A DNA stretch of 64,000 nucleotides, from positions 139,960,774-140,024,773 of the forward strand of contig CM030367.1 in NCBI GenBank assembly GCA_017893485.1, given 5' to 3'. The notes under the pieces were generated by a model. That model had not been told where the DNA came from. It saw only the letters and a program-made list of their open reading frames with translations, and did not search any database. This document shows positions 1 through 10,156 of this stretch, one piece after another; the stretch's first letter is position 1, and the number at the start of each line of letters is the position of its first letter. The position numbers were made by a program, and so were the translations under genes. The DNA comes from Hemerocallis citrina. Its lineage: Eukaryota; Streptophyta; Magnoliopsida; Asparagales; Asphodelaceae.

Positions 1-483
1 AAAAATTACACTTCATTAATAATATGTATGATTATAAACCAAGCTAATTAACTCGTAGATTTTTATATTTAAATAGACTAAAGGGCAAAAAAATATCCAC
101 GTACATCTAAATAGACTAAAGCACCCTACTGTGCTGATTAACCAATAACTCTTGGCTTCGCACTGTGGGATGACAGGTATTCTCCAATTCGGGCTAAAGG
201 TTGAAGCCAACTTCCTGGCTTCCTATTTCCTGAACCCGAACCCGAACCCAAACCCAAATCCACCCATTTCCTGTTTCCTGTTTTCAAAAAAAGAAGAAAA
301 AAAAAATCCAAACCCGATCAACTTCAACCACAACCCAAACCCACAAGCCCTAACCCAAAACTCACTCCAAACCCAACCGGATCTAAACCAAACCTACAAC
401 CCAAAACCTCACTTCTCTCTCCTCCAGCTCGACCGCCGATCGTCGTTGCTGCGGCCGTCAACCGTCGTCCATCGTAAATTATA
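1..483. other. Left flank with C-rich hexamer repeats
   Basis: This stretch has no counterpart inside the window, because the right arm would reach it only beyond base 64000. Positions 232-270 and 320-360 hold imperfect CCCGAA/CCCAAA hexamer repeats. These create a low-complexity Asn-Pro reading frame that I do not regard as a gene. A poly-A/AT tract at 481-527 follows. No coding, RNA or mobile-element signal is visible. Confidence 0.6.
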
Positions 484-559
484 AAAAAAAAAAAAATAAA
501 AAATAAAAAATAAATTAAAAAAAAAACTCAAGTACTAGTGCACCTATATGGTCCCTTAG

Positions 560-1612
560 TTTCGTCAGTATCTTCCCATGTCCACAAGCTTCCCAGCTAC
601 CACCTCCTCCTGCAAGCTTCACAACAGCCCGATGCCTCCTCCTCCTGACCGTCGTAGAACTTCTTTCCCTTCACTCATCCCATCTCTCGACGTTAGCAAC
701 AGCAGCACCATCCCAATTCCTACCTCCTCCCTCCTCCGAACTCCAACGACAATAGAAACATCCCAATTCCGACAACAATAGCATCGCCATCATCATTTCG
801 ATCCATGTCACAACATCACCAGTCTCATTCCTCCTCATCGTACTCCTTCCCCTACATCTTCTACCATTTCCATTCCTTCAACTTTGACATTTCCTACTCA
901 ATGGGCCAATCTTCAGCATTGCCTTGTTCAGCTGGAACTCAAACTCTTGGGCTACTCTGCCAATGCTGACTCCTCTGTCCCTGCATTCTCTGTTACTCCG
1001 GGTATGAATTCTTTCTGGATTTTAGATTCTAGTGCATCACTTCATGTTACTAGTAATTATACACTGCTCACCACCAGCACTGCACTTCCCTCTCACTCCC
1101 CATAACTTCACACAACCGATGGCTAACTACTTCTCGCTATACACTCATGATCTATTAGCTCTTCCACTCTCACATTGCCCCGTGTTCTTTATGCTCCATA
1201 TTTATCCATAAACCTTATTTCCATTAGTGCTCTGTGCGAGAGTGGCATTGTAGTTACCTTCTATTCCTATTAAGGATCCACACACTGGACAGGAGTTTGG
1301 GCATACTAGTCGACACAATCATTTATATCATCTAAATTTTCTACATGCATATAGATTTAATCCTAGTTTTGTTGTCTATCTGTGGCACAGAAGTTTAGGT
1401 CATGTTAGTGAATCTCACTTGAAGAGTTTAGCCCGTGGTGGTGCCCTTGATCATCTTTCTTTTACACATTTATCTGTTTGTCAGGGTTGTACATTAGCCA
1501 AACACATAGCACTTCTTTTTCCTAACAAAAACGCTTCTCAGACCACTCATTATTTTCAGCTTGTTCATTCTGATATCTGGGGAATCTCTCATGTACCTTC
1601 TAGCAAAGGTTA
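560..1612 (+). pseudogene. Ty1/copia polyprotein remnant, part A (protease to integrase zinc region)
   Basis: The encoded stretch around 1015-1050 reads FWILDSSASLHVTS, matching the copia protease active-site region, where the family has DSG and this copy has DSS. Positions 1385-1612 give LWHRSLGHVSESHLKSL, then a CQGCTLAKH segment and HSDIWG, which is the pre-integrase and integrase N-terminal zinc region of copia. Frameshifts and stops occur between these blocks (for example near 1105, 1140 and 1270). The part before about 860 is Ser/Pro-rich and not diagnostic. The reading continues in fragments at 2153-2320 and 7152-7382 once two insertions are removed. This is a dead, interrupted element; the family call is firm, the exact start is not. 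Confidence 0.8.
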
Positions 1613-2152
1613 TGATGTTGTTGTTTTTGGATGTGGGAATAACAGATAATGAGTTCTTTCATTGTAGAGGGGAAGCAAATCACAGTCGTCGATATGGTCC
1701 TGATGAAAGGCTAATATGTGGTTGGATATTGTGGATCTGGTGGTGGTCAATCACCGCTGAACACCTGCTGCAACAAAGCCTGAAACACCACCGGAGTTTA
1801 GAGTGGGATTAGGTGGTACAATTGTGATTACCTGGGAACGGTGAAGGTAGGACTGTATTTATAGGCTAGTGGAAATCTGTTAGGAAAAGATTCCCAGAAA
1901 CCTAATTTTATTCCGTAGATTAAGGATTTGGTGGGGTAGTTAATCCCTTGATTTTAGGAAATTTGATTATCGGTCATAAATGACTGGTTAACTGCCTCCT
2001 GGTGGGCTGAGCGGAAATTGCGAGCCTTTGGAATGCCGACAAACTATCCTCGGGCTTGAGGCCATTGATGAAAACATTATCTTGCTCCTATCTGCCTCAT
2101 GATCTGTGCTGGATCGAACGGTGGGGCTCAGCCACGATTTTTACTCGTATCC
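1613..2152 (-). mobile_element. Gypsy solo-LTR-like insertion in copia integrase
   Basis: The copia reading is interrupted exactly after the codons for SKGY and resumes with GYHYYVNF. The bases GGTTAT occur on both sides (1608-1613 and 2153-2158) as a target duplication of 5-6 bp. The 540-bp insert matches the truncated LTR at 7383-7542 over its last ~160 bases, including the GATCGAACGGTGGGG block. A TATA-like tattta/tataggc segment lies near 1855-1865. It is most simply a solo LTR of the old Tat-like family in minus orientation. The ends are not a clean TG..CA, so the boundaries are good to a few bases only. Confidence 0.65.
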
Positions 2153-2320
2153 GGTTATCACTATTATGTTAACTTCATATATGACTTTACTCGATACACA
2201 TGAATTTTCCTAATACAGTACTGATTTGAGATCCTTAACATTTACCAGGTCTTTACGTCCATGATTCACACTTAGTTCAGTGTGTGCATTAAGATTTTCC
2301 GGTCAGACGGTGCTTGTGAG
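2153..2320 (+). pseudogene. Copia integrase remnant, part B (catalytic core start)
   Basis: The frame reads YYVNFIYDFTRYT then a TGA where the family has Trp, then a further stretch ending RSDGACE. These match the copia integrase core from the first catalytic Asp region to the second. The fragment is bounded by the solo LTR on the left and by the GTGAG target duplication of the 4.8-kb insertion on the right. Its reading continues at 7152. Confidence 0.75.
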
Positions 2321-2420
2321 TGTAACGCCCTGAACTCCTTGTATGGAGAATTCGAGACACGAGCCAAGACCTTTTCTTCAATCAGTCACAATACACAGAA
2401 AAATAGGAGAATTTAAAACT

Positions 2421-2426
2421 TTTATT
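2421..2426 (-). terminator. Possible polyadenylation signal of the 4.8-kb LTR
   Basis: AATAAA is read on the minus strand about 100 bases inside the element end, in the place expected for an R-region poly(A) signal. It is supported only by position and motif. Confidence 0.35.
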
Positions 2427-3835
2427 CAACACCCAATGTATTACAAGTCTGAATACTATACAACTGCAATACATTACAATAGTGTTACAATAATACCTTT
2501 ACAATCCCAAGTATTACAACCTTCAGCAAATTACATCAGAGTACAAGGAATGAAGAACAACACTTGGTAACTCTTACTTGAGTGCTTTTTAACTAATAGA
2601 CAATCCACATACACTTTACAGCGGAACTAAACATGACACTGACTCCTCGCTTTCCTTGCCTTGAGTCCTCCTGAATCTCGCACCTGTACTTCTGCGATCT
2701 GGTACCTATTGAAGTGGGGACGTTAGTATTCACTGACGCTTTAAGGCTGATAACATAGCAGCAAATCTCCCAAACAACATACAGAAACATGGCAATTTGT
2801 GTCGGTGTAGTTTAAGTATTCGTGAGTGCTATGATTAGAATCTAACGCAATATTAACTAAAACTAGGATGCTCCTATTCTAATGTCAGCAAGTCTCTGAA
2901 GCAACATGCAGCCCATACTACATGCTCCCCATCTCAAGCCGTTTCTCCATATGTAGGGATTTGAACCCGCATTATGAATTTTTAATTGTACATAACCTGT
3001 TCCTGACAGATACAACGTGACTGATGAGGTTGCAGATACGGTCTAGTCCCGTTACTGCAGTCAATAGTGGTGTCCTTATTTGCTACTATTGCCCAGTCGC
3101 ACCGGATCCCACTCAAAAACCAGACGAACCCTCGGGATTTCTGCCAACAGGACCGCCCCCTAGCCAGACCGTAGTCCATGGCCTGTTCGCTTCCCCGGCA
3201 TAGGACCTGACGGAGTTCCGGGGTGCATCCCCTAGCTCCGCCCGACTTATCATGGCACTTCAGGAATTAACAGTGTGAGATACGCAATCCGTGCTCCCAA
3301 CTCGTGAGAAGCTACCGTACGTATCCCTTTGACGGGAAGGTACAACCCAATAACACCACCTAAGGTCTGCCCCAAGGGACAAGTTAGTCGTAAGGGTCCT
3401 CCTACAACCGACTCCTCTCTTTCCAGCAAAAGGTTTAAGTAAATGATCTTTATTAGTCACTACCCTAATGATGTCCCTAACCCTGAACACTCCTAGGGAT
3501 GACAATATTATAAACACAACATGCTAGGCCTTAAATTAGATTTTGCAAGACAACTCTACTAGGCTGCTCAACCTAGACTTACCAGAATCCCTCAGGATCC
3601 GATTCCTGGCCTATCGATCCAAGACCCCGGCAATGCGAACATACATGCATGCCACTACCCTGAACTTGGATTCCGTCTATACTTCAGTCCTCGATCAACC
3701 TACACCGGTTAAGATTCGACGGTACACAAGGAGTGACTCCTCCACAGTTCCTTAGGAGTAAGAAAACATATGTCTTGATGGTCGATAGCCCCTAGGGTAA
3801 TAATATCACCCTAGACGAGCACAACGAACTGTGTA

Positions 3836-4100
3836 CTAGCTAACAAGCTATATACGAGTAACTAACCACATACGAGCCAATAAGCTACGTATGAACCAAC
3901 AACTACCTACGAGCCAGGCGGGCCTCGTAGGAGATAACAACGTACATACCAGCCAAATAAGCCGCGTATGAGACCAACAGCTACGCACGGGCCGGTCGAG
4001 CCGCGTATGAGACAACAACCTACATACGAGCCAAATAAACTACGTATGAGACCCACAGCTATACACGGGCCAGTCGAGCCACATACGAGCACAACCATAT
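3836..4100. repeat. Diverged tandem repeats around TACGAGCC/CGTATGAG
   Basis: Alternating short blocks such as ACATACGAGCCAAATAA and CGTATGAGAC recur several times, with ACGGGCC-rich spacers, in units of roughly 60-80 bp. They lie within the 4.8-kb insertion and also occur in the right arm at about 60384-60650. Confidence 0.6.
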
Positions 4101-4789
4101 GCAAATAATTATACAGGTAATCAAACCTATAAGCAACCAAATGTGCTTACTAACAACTCGATCTTCTATAATTAGAAGCAACAGAGGAATCTACTAATAG
4201 TCTATGATAGGCATTCTACCAATGAAAAGCTCGAAGGCGACATAACAACCTTTATCAAACTAACTATTACTAGTGATCTTTCCAATCCTTATTACCCATA
4301 AGGATGAGGAATGCCCCCATGATAGGGTCCAATTCCAATTTGAACCTCACACACTAGAACTCATGGTTTCCTTTCAAACGAACTAGAACTATATGTGACT
4401 GGATTGTCGGGCTCTCTCTCAAGTCGAGCTAGAATCACCTAGGAGCTAGATGCATGGGTTCATGGTTCCTTTTCAATCTTTCACTACCACGTACAATTCA
4501 AGCGCGGTTCTATTAACTAGAACGCTACAATACCCCATTCAAGCATGCATTGCTCTAACTATGTAATTTCAAACAGGGGATTCCTTCTAGGGAATTAACT
4601 AGAACTACTTCACAACACAATATTGTATCCATGACATGTTTGGTCCTTCACTAATGCTACAACCACCCCACGTTAGTTCTTTACTACACAATAACTACAA
4701 CATGATAGTTAATACTACAACTACAATGTGATAGTTACTACTATAACTACAACACGATTAATTTCCTTGCTAAACACTTTAATTACAAG

Positions 4790-5480
4790 CATGGATACAA
4801 CCTACGTAGAAAACTACTATAAGTTAAGCATGAATAGCTACTAGATTGGCATGGATACCTCTTACTACTTTAAGCATGGCTAATGCTACCACTTGCCCAT
4901 GAGTGCCAACAATTTAGCATGGTATACCACTTAAACTTTATTCTACAACAATTCTTAAGCATTGTAGGAACCTACAACAATCTTAAGCATAACATACTAC
5001 TTAAGTAATCCTACAACAATCTTAGGCATGGTAGGTGATTGAACATTAATCCTACACATTCCTAAGCATGGTATTCAACTTCAATATTAATCTATAGCAA
5101 TCTAAGCATGGTAGGTGAATTAAACATTAATCCTACAACGATCTAAGCATGGATATGTACTTGGCATAAACCTACAACCTTCCTAAGCATGGTGGATTAA
5201 TTAAACATTAATCCTACAATAATCTAAGCATGGATATATACTTAGTATAAATCTACAACATTCCTAAGCATGGTAGATTAATTCAACATTAATCCTACAA
5301 CAATATAAGCATGGATATTTACTTAGCATTAATCTACAACGTTCCTAAGCATGGTAGATGACCTTCCTACCATAATCTAAACATGGTATATATTTTTCCT
5401 ACAAGGATCCAAGCATGGTGTAAGACTTTCTTACTTATCTTACAACAAAAAAATAGCATGGATTTGCTACCTTAAGCATG
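4790..5480. repeat. AAGCATGG tandem repeat field
   Basis: The core AAGCATGG recurs roughly every 30-60 bases, alternating with TTAATCCTACAA and similar blocks. It is a degenerate higher-order tandem repeat. It belongs to the 4.8-kb insertion and is non-coding. Confidence 0.7.
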
Positions 5481-5944
5481 GTTTCTATTATGGTTAAAGC
5501 AAGAATGTCTATTACTATTTCAACATAAACTTTACTTAAGCATGAATGTCACTTAAACAAGAATATCTACTAACTAAGCATGAATATCATTAAGCATGAA
5601 CATCTACTAACTTTATTTAGACATAAACATCTACTACAACTTTATATAACATAACATCCACTACAACTTCTTTATTTAAAACATAAACATCCCCTACAAC
5701 TTTATATAAACATCTACTACTACTACTTTATTTAAACATAAACTTTATTATTACTAGTTAAACATAAAAGAGATCTTTTTAACATTCTACAACTAATAAC
5801 TTAGATTAGTTTCTTTTTCATAGCATCTACAATGGGTTCTTTTTACTTATGTTTTATAAAAGGAAATAATAACAATAAAATAAAGTAAAGAACCCTCAAC
5901 TTGGTTCAACCAATCATATGCATATTCTTTAGTCCAAGGTTCAA

Positions 5945-6150
5945 GTGTATGTTCTACACCCCCAAAATGGGTGTATATACCAAGGTCCATATGCTTATGT
6001 ATGAGTCCACATTCAAGTCCTACAACCCAAAAATGGGTGTATACCCAAAATCCATATGCTTATGTATTTAGTCCAATAACAAGTCCTACAACCCAAATGG
6101 GTGTATACACAAAGTCCATATGCATGTGTTCATTTAGTCCAATTAATAAC
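5945..6150. repeat. Three ~65-bp tandem units in the 4.8-kb insertion
   Basis: The block GGGTGTATAC followed by TCCATATGC recurs with TCCAT at 5986, 6051 and 6115, giving periods of 65 and 64 bp. Short frames across it are by-products of the repeat. Confidence 0.75.
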
Positions 6151-6559
6151 ACAAGAACAACAACTACTACTACAAAGGTTCCATCTTTATGTGTTTAGTT
6201 GGCACTACCACTATTTACTTTCTTTCATCCATACAAACTACAACACATACAACAACAACATCACAACAACTCCCCAAAACAAAAGAAAACAAAACAAGGA
6301 AGATAAGAAGAAGAAAGAACCAAAACAACAACTCAAAAATCAAAAGCAAGTGGAGAAACCCCACCTAATATTCTTTGATGGAAGGACTTGCTAGCTATAC
6401 TTCTCCTTCCCCTAAGCTCTTAGAAACTCCTAAGAAGACCTACAAGAAAAACTCTCAAGTTAGAGTGGGTTCTCTCTTTCTTTTCCTTTCCTTTCTTTTC
6501 CTTTCCTTTCTTTGTCTTTGTATCTTTGTAAAAAGTGAGACAAGTGGAGAAGGAGGGAG

Positions 6560-6569
6560 TATTTATAGG
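6560..6569 (-). promoter_or_regulatory. TATA box of the 4.8-kb LTR (minus strand)
   Basis: CTATAAATAC is read on the minus strand, followed by a CT-rich start region and a purine-rich leader, as in plant LTR U3/R junctions. It lies about 580 bases inside the LTR start at 7151. Confidence 0.5.
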
Positions 6570-7151
6570 TGGAGGAGAGGGTGGAGAGTGAAAAATTGCA
6601 CACACATAATGCAAAACCCCCCTCCCCTAATCCATGGCCGGTTTTTACCAAGGGAGGTGAGGGTGAGGTGGAGGTATGGTGCTATGGATGAGGTGGAGGT
6701 ATGGGTGTGAGCTTCGAGAAGAATTCTCCTAATTCTCTCATGCACATTTAGTCTAGGTTAAACACTTATAAAACCCTAACAATCTAATAGGTTTTGTCAT
6801 AACAAAAACAAGTGTTTTGTCCAAAAATACACAACACACAATTTGTATAAGGTACTAATCGACATACTACATACATGTGTGTATATATATATGTATACCG
6901 AAAATCTTCGCATAATCCGTATAAAAATGATTTAATTTCGGAAATAATAATAAAATAAATTTTATTATTAGTTCGGAAGGTCACGGTACCAATTTGATAC
7001 AATACGGATGTATACTGACCGGTATCTGGGTACAGATAATGTCTATGAACAAACCGGGTGAAAATCACCAAAATATTTCAATTTTGGAATTAAAACAAAA
7101 TAATAATAAAATAATAATTTATACAATGTAATATCCGTCCGGGATATTACA

Positions 7152-7382
7152 GTGAGTATACTTCCACAACTATGCGATCAATTCTTCAGTCTCACGGCAC
7201 CATTTTTCAGCAGTCATGCCCTCACACACATGCACAGAATGGTGTAGCTGAATGCAAGCACCATCACATTCTTGAGACGACTCGCGTCCTTCTACTCTCT
7301 TCCTCTGTTCCTCTTCTTTTCTAGGCTGAAGCTGTTATGACTTCTGTCAGCCTCATTAACATCACTTTCTCATTAACATCAC
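7152..7382 (+). pseudogene. Copia integrase remnant, part C (second Asp to Glu region)
   Basis: The frame reads EYTSTTMRSILQSHGTIFQQ and continues with CPHTHAQNGVAE and then HHHILETTRVLL, the classical copia integrase C-half of the catalytic core including the NGVAE glutamate. One TAG replaces a conserved Trp codon near 7323. The reading stops where a gypsy LTR begins near 7383, after a short duplication of CATTAACATCACTT. Confidence 0.8.
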
Positions 7383-7542
7383 TTCCTCCTGGTGGACTGA
7401 GCAGAAATGGTGGGCTTGTCGAAGACCCATGAACTGTCCTTGGGCTTGAGCTTGTTCATGAAAACGTTATCTTGTCCCAGTCTGCCTCGTGATTTGTGAT
7501 GGATCGAACGGTGGGGATCAGCCACGACTTTTACCCATATCA
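7383..7542 (-). mobile_element. Truncated LTR of the old Tat-like gypsy element
   Basis: Read on the minus strand it starts TGATATGGGTAAAAGTCG and matches the inner end of the solo LTR at about 1999-2152. Just outside it (7543-7558) is a purine tract on the minus strand ending GGGGGGCTTG, a polypurine tract. So this is the U3 side of a 3' LTR whose element extends to the right. The R/U5 part is missing. The same family name cannot be given, but the LTR start and tract resemble those of the large Tat element at 9488-23803. Confidence 0.7.
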
Positions 7543-7693
7543 CAAGCCCCCCATTCTCGGAGGCGAGCTCTCGGTCGTCTTCGAGTAGGTAATTCGTACA
7601 GAAAAATTGTGGTGGCATAAAGACATGTTCACTATGACAGTGTCGAGCTCTCTCCAAGGGCCCAAAATCTGAGCTTGCCGAGGCCAAGGCTCG
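7543..7693 (-). other. Internal end of the old Tat-like element
   Basis: This is non-coding sequence next to the polypurine tract, ending in GCTCG (7689-7693), which is the target copy for the TRIM-like insertion. The element continues at 9242-9487 and 23804-28410. Confidence 0.55.
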
Positions 7694-8316
7694 TATAACA
7701 CCCCGTGTTAAGAATATATATATATATATATATATAGGAAAAAGGGGTATGAGCAACTTGCTCATTTAGTAAATAAGCAATTGATGATGTGGCATACATG
7801 TGATTGGAAAATCATTAAAAGGGTTAGTTGTCCAATGTATCACATGCATGCCACATAATCAATTGCTCATTTACTAAATGAGCAAGTTGCTCATATCCCT
7901 TTTACCCATATATATATATATATATAATTAAAGAGAGGCCTATAGAGTTTCCTATGGGAGAATTCCTATGAGATTTGTGGGCCGGTGGGGCCCAGGAGGG
8001 CAGACAGCATAATGCTGTCTGTTGCTTGCCCATTTGGGCGTGGTGTCAGGCGGGGCCCACGTGCACAGGAAGGGTTTTCTGCTGTGTGCCTGCGTGCTGA
8101 CGTAGGGAGTAGGGGGCCCGCCTGTGTGTTTCTCTCGGGAGAAAGACGGAGATATGGGATTTGATTAGTCCCTTATCAGGAGTATTTCCAATAAATTGTG
8201 TATATATATATAATTGCCGAGGATTAGAGGTCACCAATCAGCTATAAACCTTTTATGAGGAAAGCTTAAGGTGGGCAATTGTTTGAAAAATTGCAGTTTC
8301 AGATCGGAGTGTTACA
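7694..8316 (+). repeat. 5' LTR of TRIM-like element
   Basis: It matches 8718-9236 from the AAAGAGAG(G/T)CCTATA block onward, including TTGATTAGTCCC and the end GGAGTGTTACA. It is longer than its partner because it contains a 171-bp MITE within the AT tract. Confidence 0.85.
7737..7907. mobile_element. 171-bp hairpin MITE in the LTR's AT tract
   Basis: The first ~70 bases (starting GGAAAAAGGGGTATGAGC) are an imperfect inverted copy of the last ~70 (ending GCTCATATCCCTTTTACCC), so the whole unit folds back. It sits between TATATA runs, consistent with a TA target as for Tc1/mariner-like (Stowaway) MITEs, though the AT tract hides the exact duplication. It is absent from the partner LTR. Confidence 0.8.
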
Positions 8317-8318
8317 AA

Positions 8319-8330
8319 TGGTATCAGAGC
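8319..8330 (+). promoter_or_regulatory. Primer binding site, tRNA-Met type
   Basis: TGGTATCAGAGC lies two bases after the LTR end. It is complementary to the 3' end of plant initiator tRNA-Met, the commonest primer of plant copia elements and chromoviruses. Confidence 0.85.
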
Positions 8331-8366
8331 CGACTTTTGAAACCGAGTGTGGGTAAGTGTGGGTGA

Positions 8367-8450
8367 GATGTATGCCTGAGATGGAGTTAGCGGATGTATG
8401 CCTGAGATGGAGTTAGCGGATGTATGTCTGAGATGAAGCTAGTGGATGTG
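8367..8450. repeat. 26-bp tandem repeat, about three copies
   Basis: GATGTATGCCTGAGATGGAG begins at 8367, 8393 and 8419. It lies in the non-coding interior of the TRIM-like element. Confidence 0.85.
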
Positions 8451-8587
8451 TGTGTCCCAGGTAGGGGCTGTACAGCTAGCAAAATTAGGGTACTCCACTC
8501 CACATCGGCTAGAAAGGAAGATCCTGCGCTATGTTGCATGCCCTGACTTTAGCGAGGATGCTGAATTCTTAAGGTGGGTGTCTGTAA

Positions 8588-8600
8588 CACACCATGTTAA

Positions 8601-8653
<53 letters not shown>

Positions 8654-8735
8654 ATGCCGAATTCTTAAGGGGGGTGTCTGTAACACCCCGTGTTACTGAA
8701 TTCTTAAGGGAGGTGTTTGTAACACCCCGTGTTAA

Positions 8736-8814
<79 letters not shown>

Positions 8815-8830
8815 TATATATAAAATTAAT
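8588..8830. repeat. Repeated tract-plus-LTR-start junctions and AT microsatellites
   Basis: The block GAATTCTTAAGG...TGTAACAC occurs three times (about 8562-8600, 8658-8690 and 8699-8735), and two copies are followed by long (TA)n runs. The duplications copy the polypurine tract and LTR start. The (TA)n lengths differ between the two arms. Confidence 0.8.
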
Positions 8831-9236
8831 TAATTAATTAATTAAAGAGAGTCCTATAAAGTTTCCTATGAGAGAATTTCTATGGAATTTGTGGGACGGT
8901 GGGGCCCAGGAGGACAGACAGCATTCTGCTGTCTGTTGCTTACCACGTGGGCGTGGTGTTAGGCGGGGCCCACATGCACAGGAAGGGTTTTCCGCTCTGT
9001 GCTTGCGTGCTGACGTGGAGAGTAGGGGGCCCGCCTGTGTGTTTCTCTCGGGAGAGAGAGAGAGACAGAGATGTGGGATTTGATTAGTCCCATATCAGGA
9101 GTATTTTCAATAAATTGTGTATATATATATAATTGCCTGGGATTAAAGGTCACCAATCAGCTATAGAACCTTTTATGAGGCAAGCCTGTGGTGGGCAGTT
9201 TTTAGAAAAATCGATGTTTCGGACCGGGGTGTTACA
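8718..9236 (+). repeat. 3' LTR of TRIM-like element
   Basis: It starts TGTAACACCCCGTG and ends GGGGTGTTACA, directly before GCTCG. It has the AT tract but no MITE. Confidence 0.85.
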
Positions 9237-9241
9237 GCTCG

Positions 9242-9487
9242 AGCCATAAATGATAAGACATCGGGTGCGGCCCTCGGGGTCGAAGTACCTAGCTGAGGGG
9301 CTAGGCCCGATGGGGGGAGTCAAGGAGAGATGAGTAATAGAATCAGAGTCAGACCACCATTTGGAGACGCTGAGATGAGGGCCATGTTTGCGGAGAAATC
9401 TGCAATGGCCCTCGGAGTCGGAGCGCCGTTTTGAGCTGCTAAGATAAGCGCCATGTGTGTGGAGAAATCTGCAATGATCTCGGAGTC
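9242..9487. repeat. 68-bp repeats of the old Tat-like element, left of Tat insertion
   Basis: The block GCCATGTTTGCGGAGAAATC recurs at about 9382 and 9451, spaced ~69 bp. The same family occurs at 23804-23995 and 26110-26530, so this is the left flank of the element into which the large Tat element inserted. Confidence 0.75.
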
Positions 9488-10084
9488 TGATATGGCTAAA
9501 AATGGGGTTAAATCAGAACCGTCCAAATCAGGCACGAATCTTGAAGCCCAGGAATAAAACGGTAATTTCACCTACCAAGGGGTCTGAAGCGGGTACGGGT
9601 TTTCTTCCTCGAAAACCCACTAACCCGCAAACGGATCCATCTCAATAGGGTGTGGGTCTCAACCCACAGCAAACCCGGTCCAGAAAGGATAGGATTAGGG
9701 TTTCTGATTAAATCCTAATCAACGACCCTGATTCATGTCTATCCTTTCACTGGGAATTAGGGATTACATTCCTTATCTAACCACAGGGATTATATTCCTA
9801 ATCTGATCCCAGCGGCGCCTATAAATACCCCCCATCCATCTCCATTAAGGGATAATCAATCTTTTGCCAGTTTTTACGCTCTTTCATAATCTTCCCTGAT
9901 TACTGACTTGAGCGTCGGAGGGTGCGTCGCCGGGAACAACCCCGGTGTCTCGCACTTTTTGCAGGTGTACGGCGGGAGTCAGCGTTAAACTCCGGCAGAA
10001 CAGGTAACAGGTTTGTTATTCAAAAGTTTTCCAAGAATCCACAAATACTATCTGTTTGCCCCCATACCAGATTTAGTGGCAACA
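9488..10084 (+). repeat. 5' LTR of the Tat element
   Basis: It is 597 bp, TGATATGGC to GGCAACA, and pairs with 23207-23803 at the same length. A TATA box lies at 9819-9827. Confidence 0.95.
9819..9827 (+). promoter_or_regulatory. TATA box in the Tat 5' LTR
   Basis: CTATAAATA is followed by a C-rich and then CT-rich stretch, as in plant LTR promoters. The same box is at 23538-23546 in the 3' LTR. Confidence 0.65.
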
Positions 10085-10087
10085 GAT

Positions 10088-10105
10088 TGGCGCCGTCTGT
10101 AGGAA
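10088..10105 (+). promoter_or_regulatory. Primer binding site of the Tat element
   Basis: TGGCGCCGT starts three bases after the LTR. These nine bases match the sites of many plant gypsy elements (tRNA-Asp type); the following bases differ. Confidence 0.7.
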
Positions 10106-10156
10106 GCTAACGAATAGCTGCCTCCCCTCTTCCCATAGAACAGATCTTCTCCAGCC

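Larger units (their letters stand above)
2321..7151 (-). mobile_element. 4.8-kb LTR-type insertion (solo LTR or LARD-like), TSD GTGAG
   Basis: The insert starts TGTAACGCCC and ends GGATATTACA, and is flanked by perfect GTGAG copies at 2316-2320 and 7152-7156. Removing it joins the copia codons for DGACE and EYTS cleanly. No gag, pol or other protein domain is seen. Minus-strand transcription signals are present: a CTATAAATA TATA box at 6560-6569 and an AATAAA signal at 2421-2426. Internal diverged tandem repeats occur at 3836-4100, 4790-5480 and 5945-6150. The TGTAA start and 5-bp duplication fit a chromovirus-type (Tekay/Del-like) LTR. One very long solo LTR is the simplest reading, and a non-autonomous derivative with unrecognised short LTRs is the alternative. 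The remaining sequence (about 2430-3830, 4100-4790 and 6600-7150) holds nothing else I can name. Confidence 0.7.
7694..9236 (+). mobile_element. TRIM-like LTR element, 1543 bp, TSD GCTCG
   Basis: The element is bounded by GCTCG at 7689-7693 and 9237-9241. It has a left LTR (7694-8316), a tRNA-Met-type primer site (8319-8330), a ~400-bp non-coding interior and a right LTR (8718-9236). The canonical start TGTAACACCCCGTG appears at 8718; the left copy has TATAACACCCC. It encodes no protein, so it depends on another element's machinery. The PBS and TGTAACACCCC start are common in chromoviruses, and I infer it derives from one. Reading frames over the AT tracts and LTRs are artefacts. Confidence 0.85.

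Noticed and set aside
152..484. 110-residue Asn-Pro-rich frame
   Set aside because: It is a by-product of the CCCAAA hexamer repeat, with no domain or gene context.
8446..8652. Frames ending in Tyr-Ile repeats
   Set aside because: They are translations of (TA)n microsatellites within the TRIM-like element.
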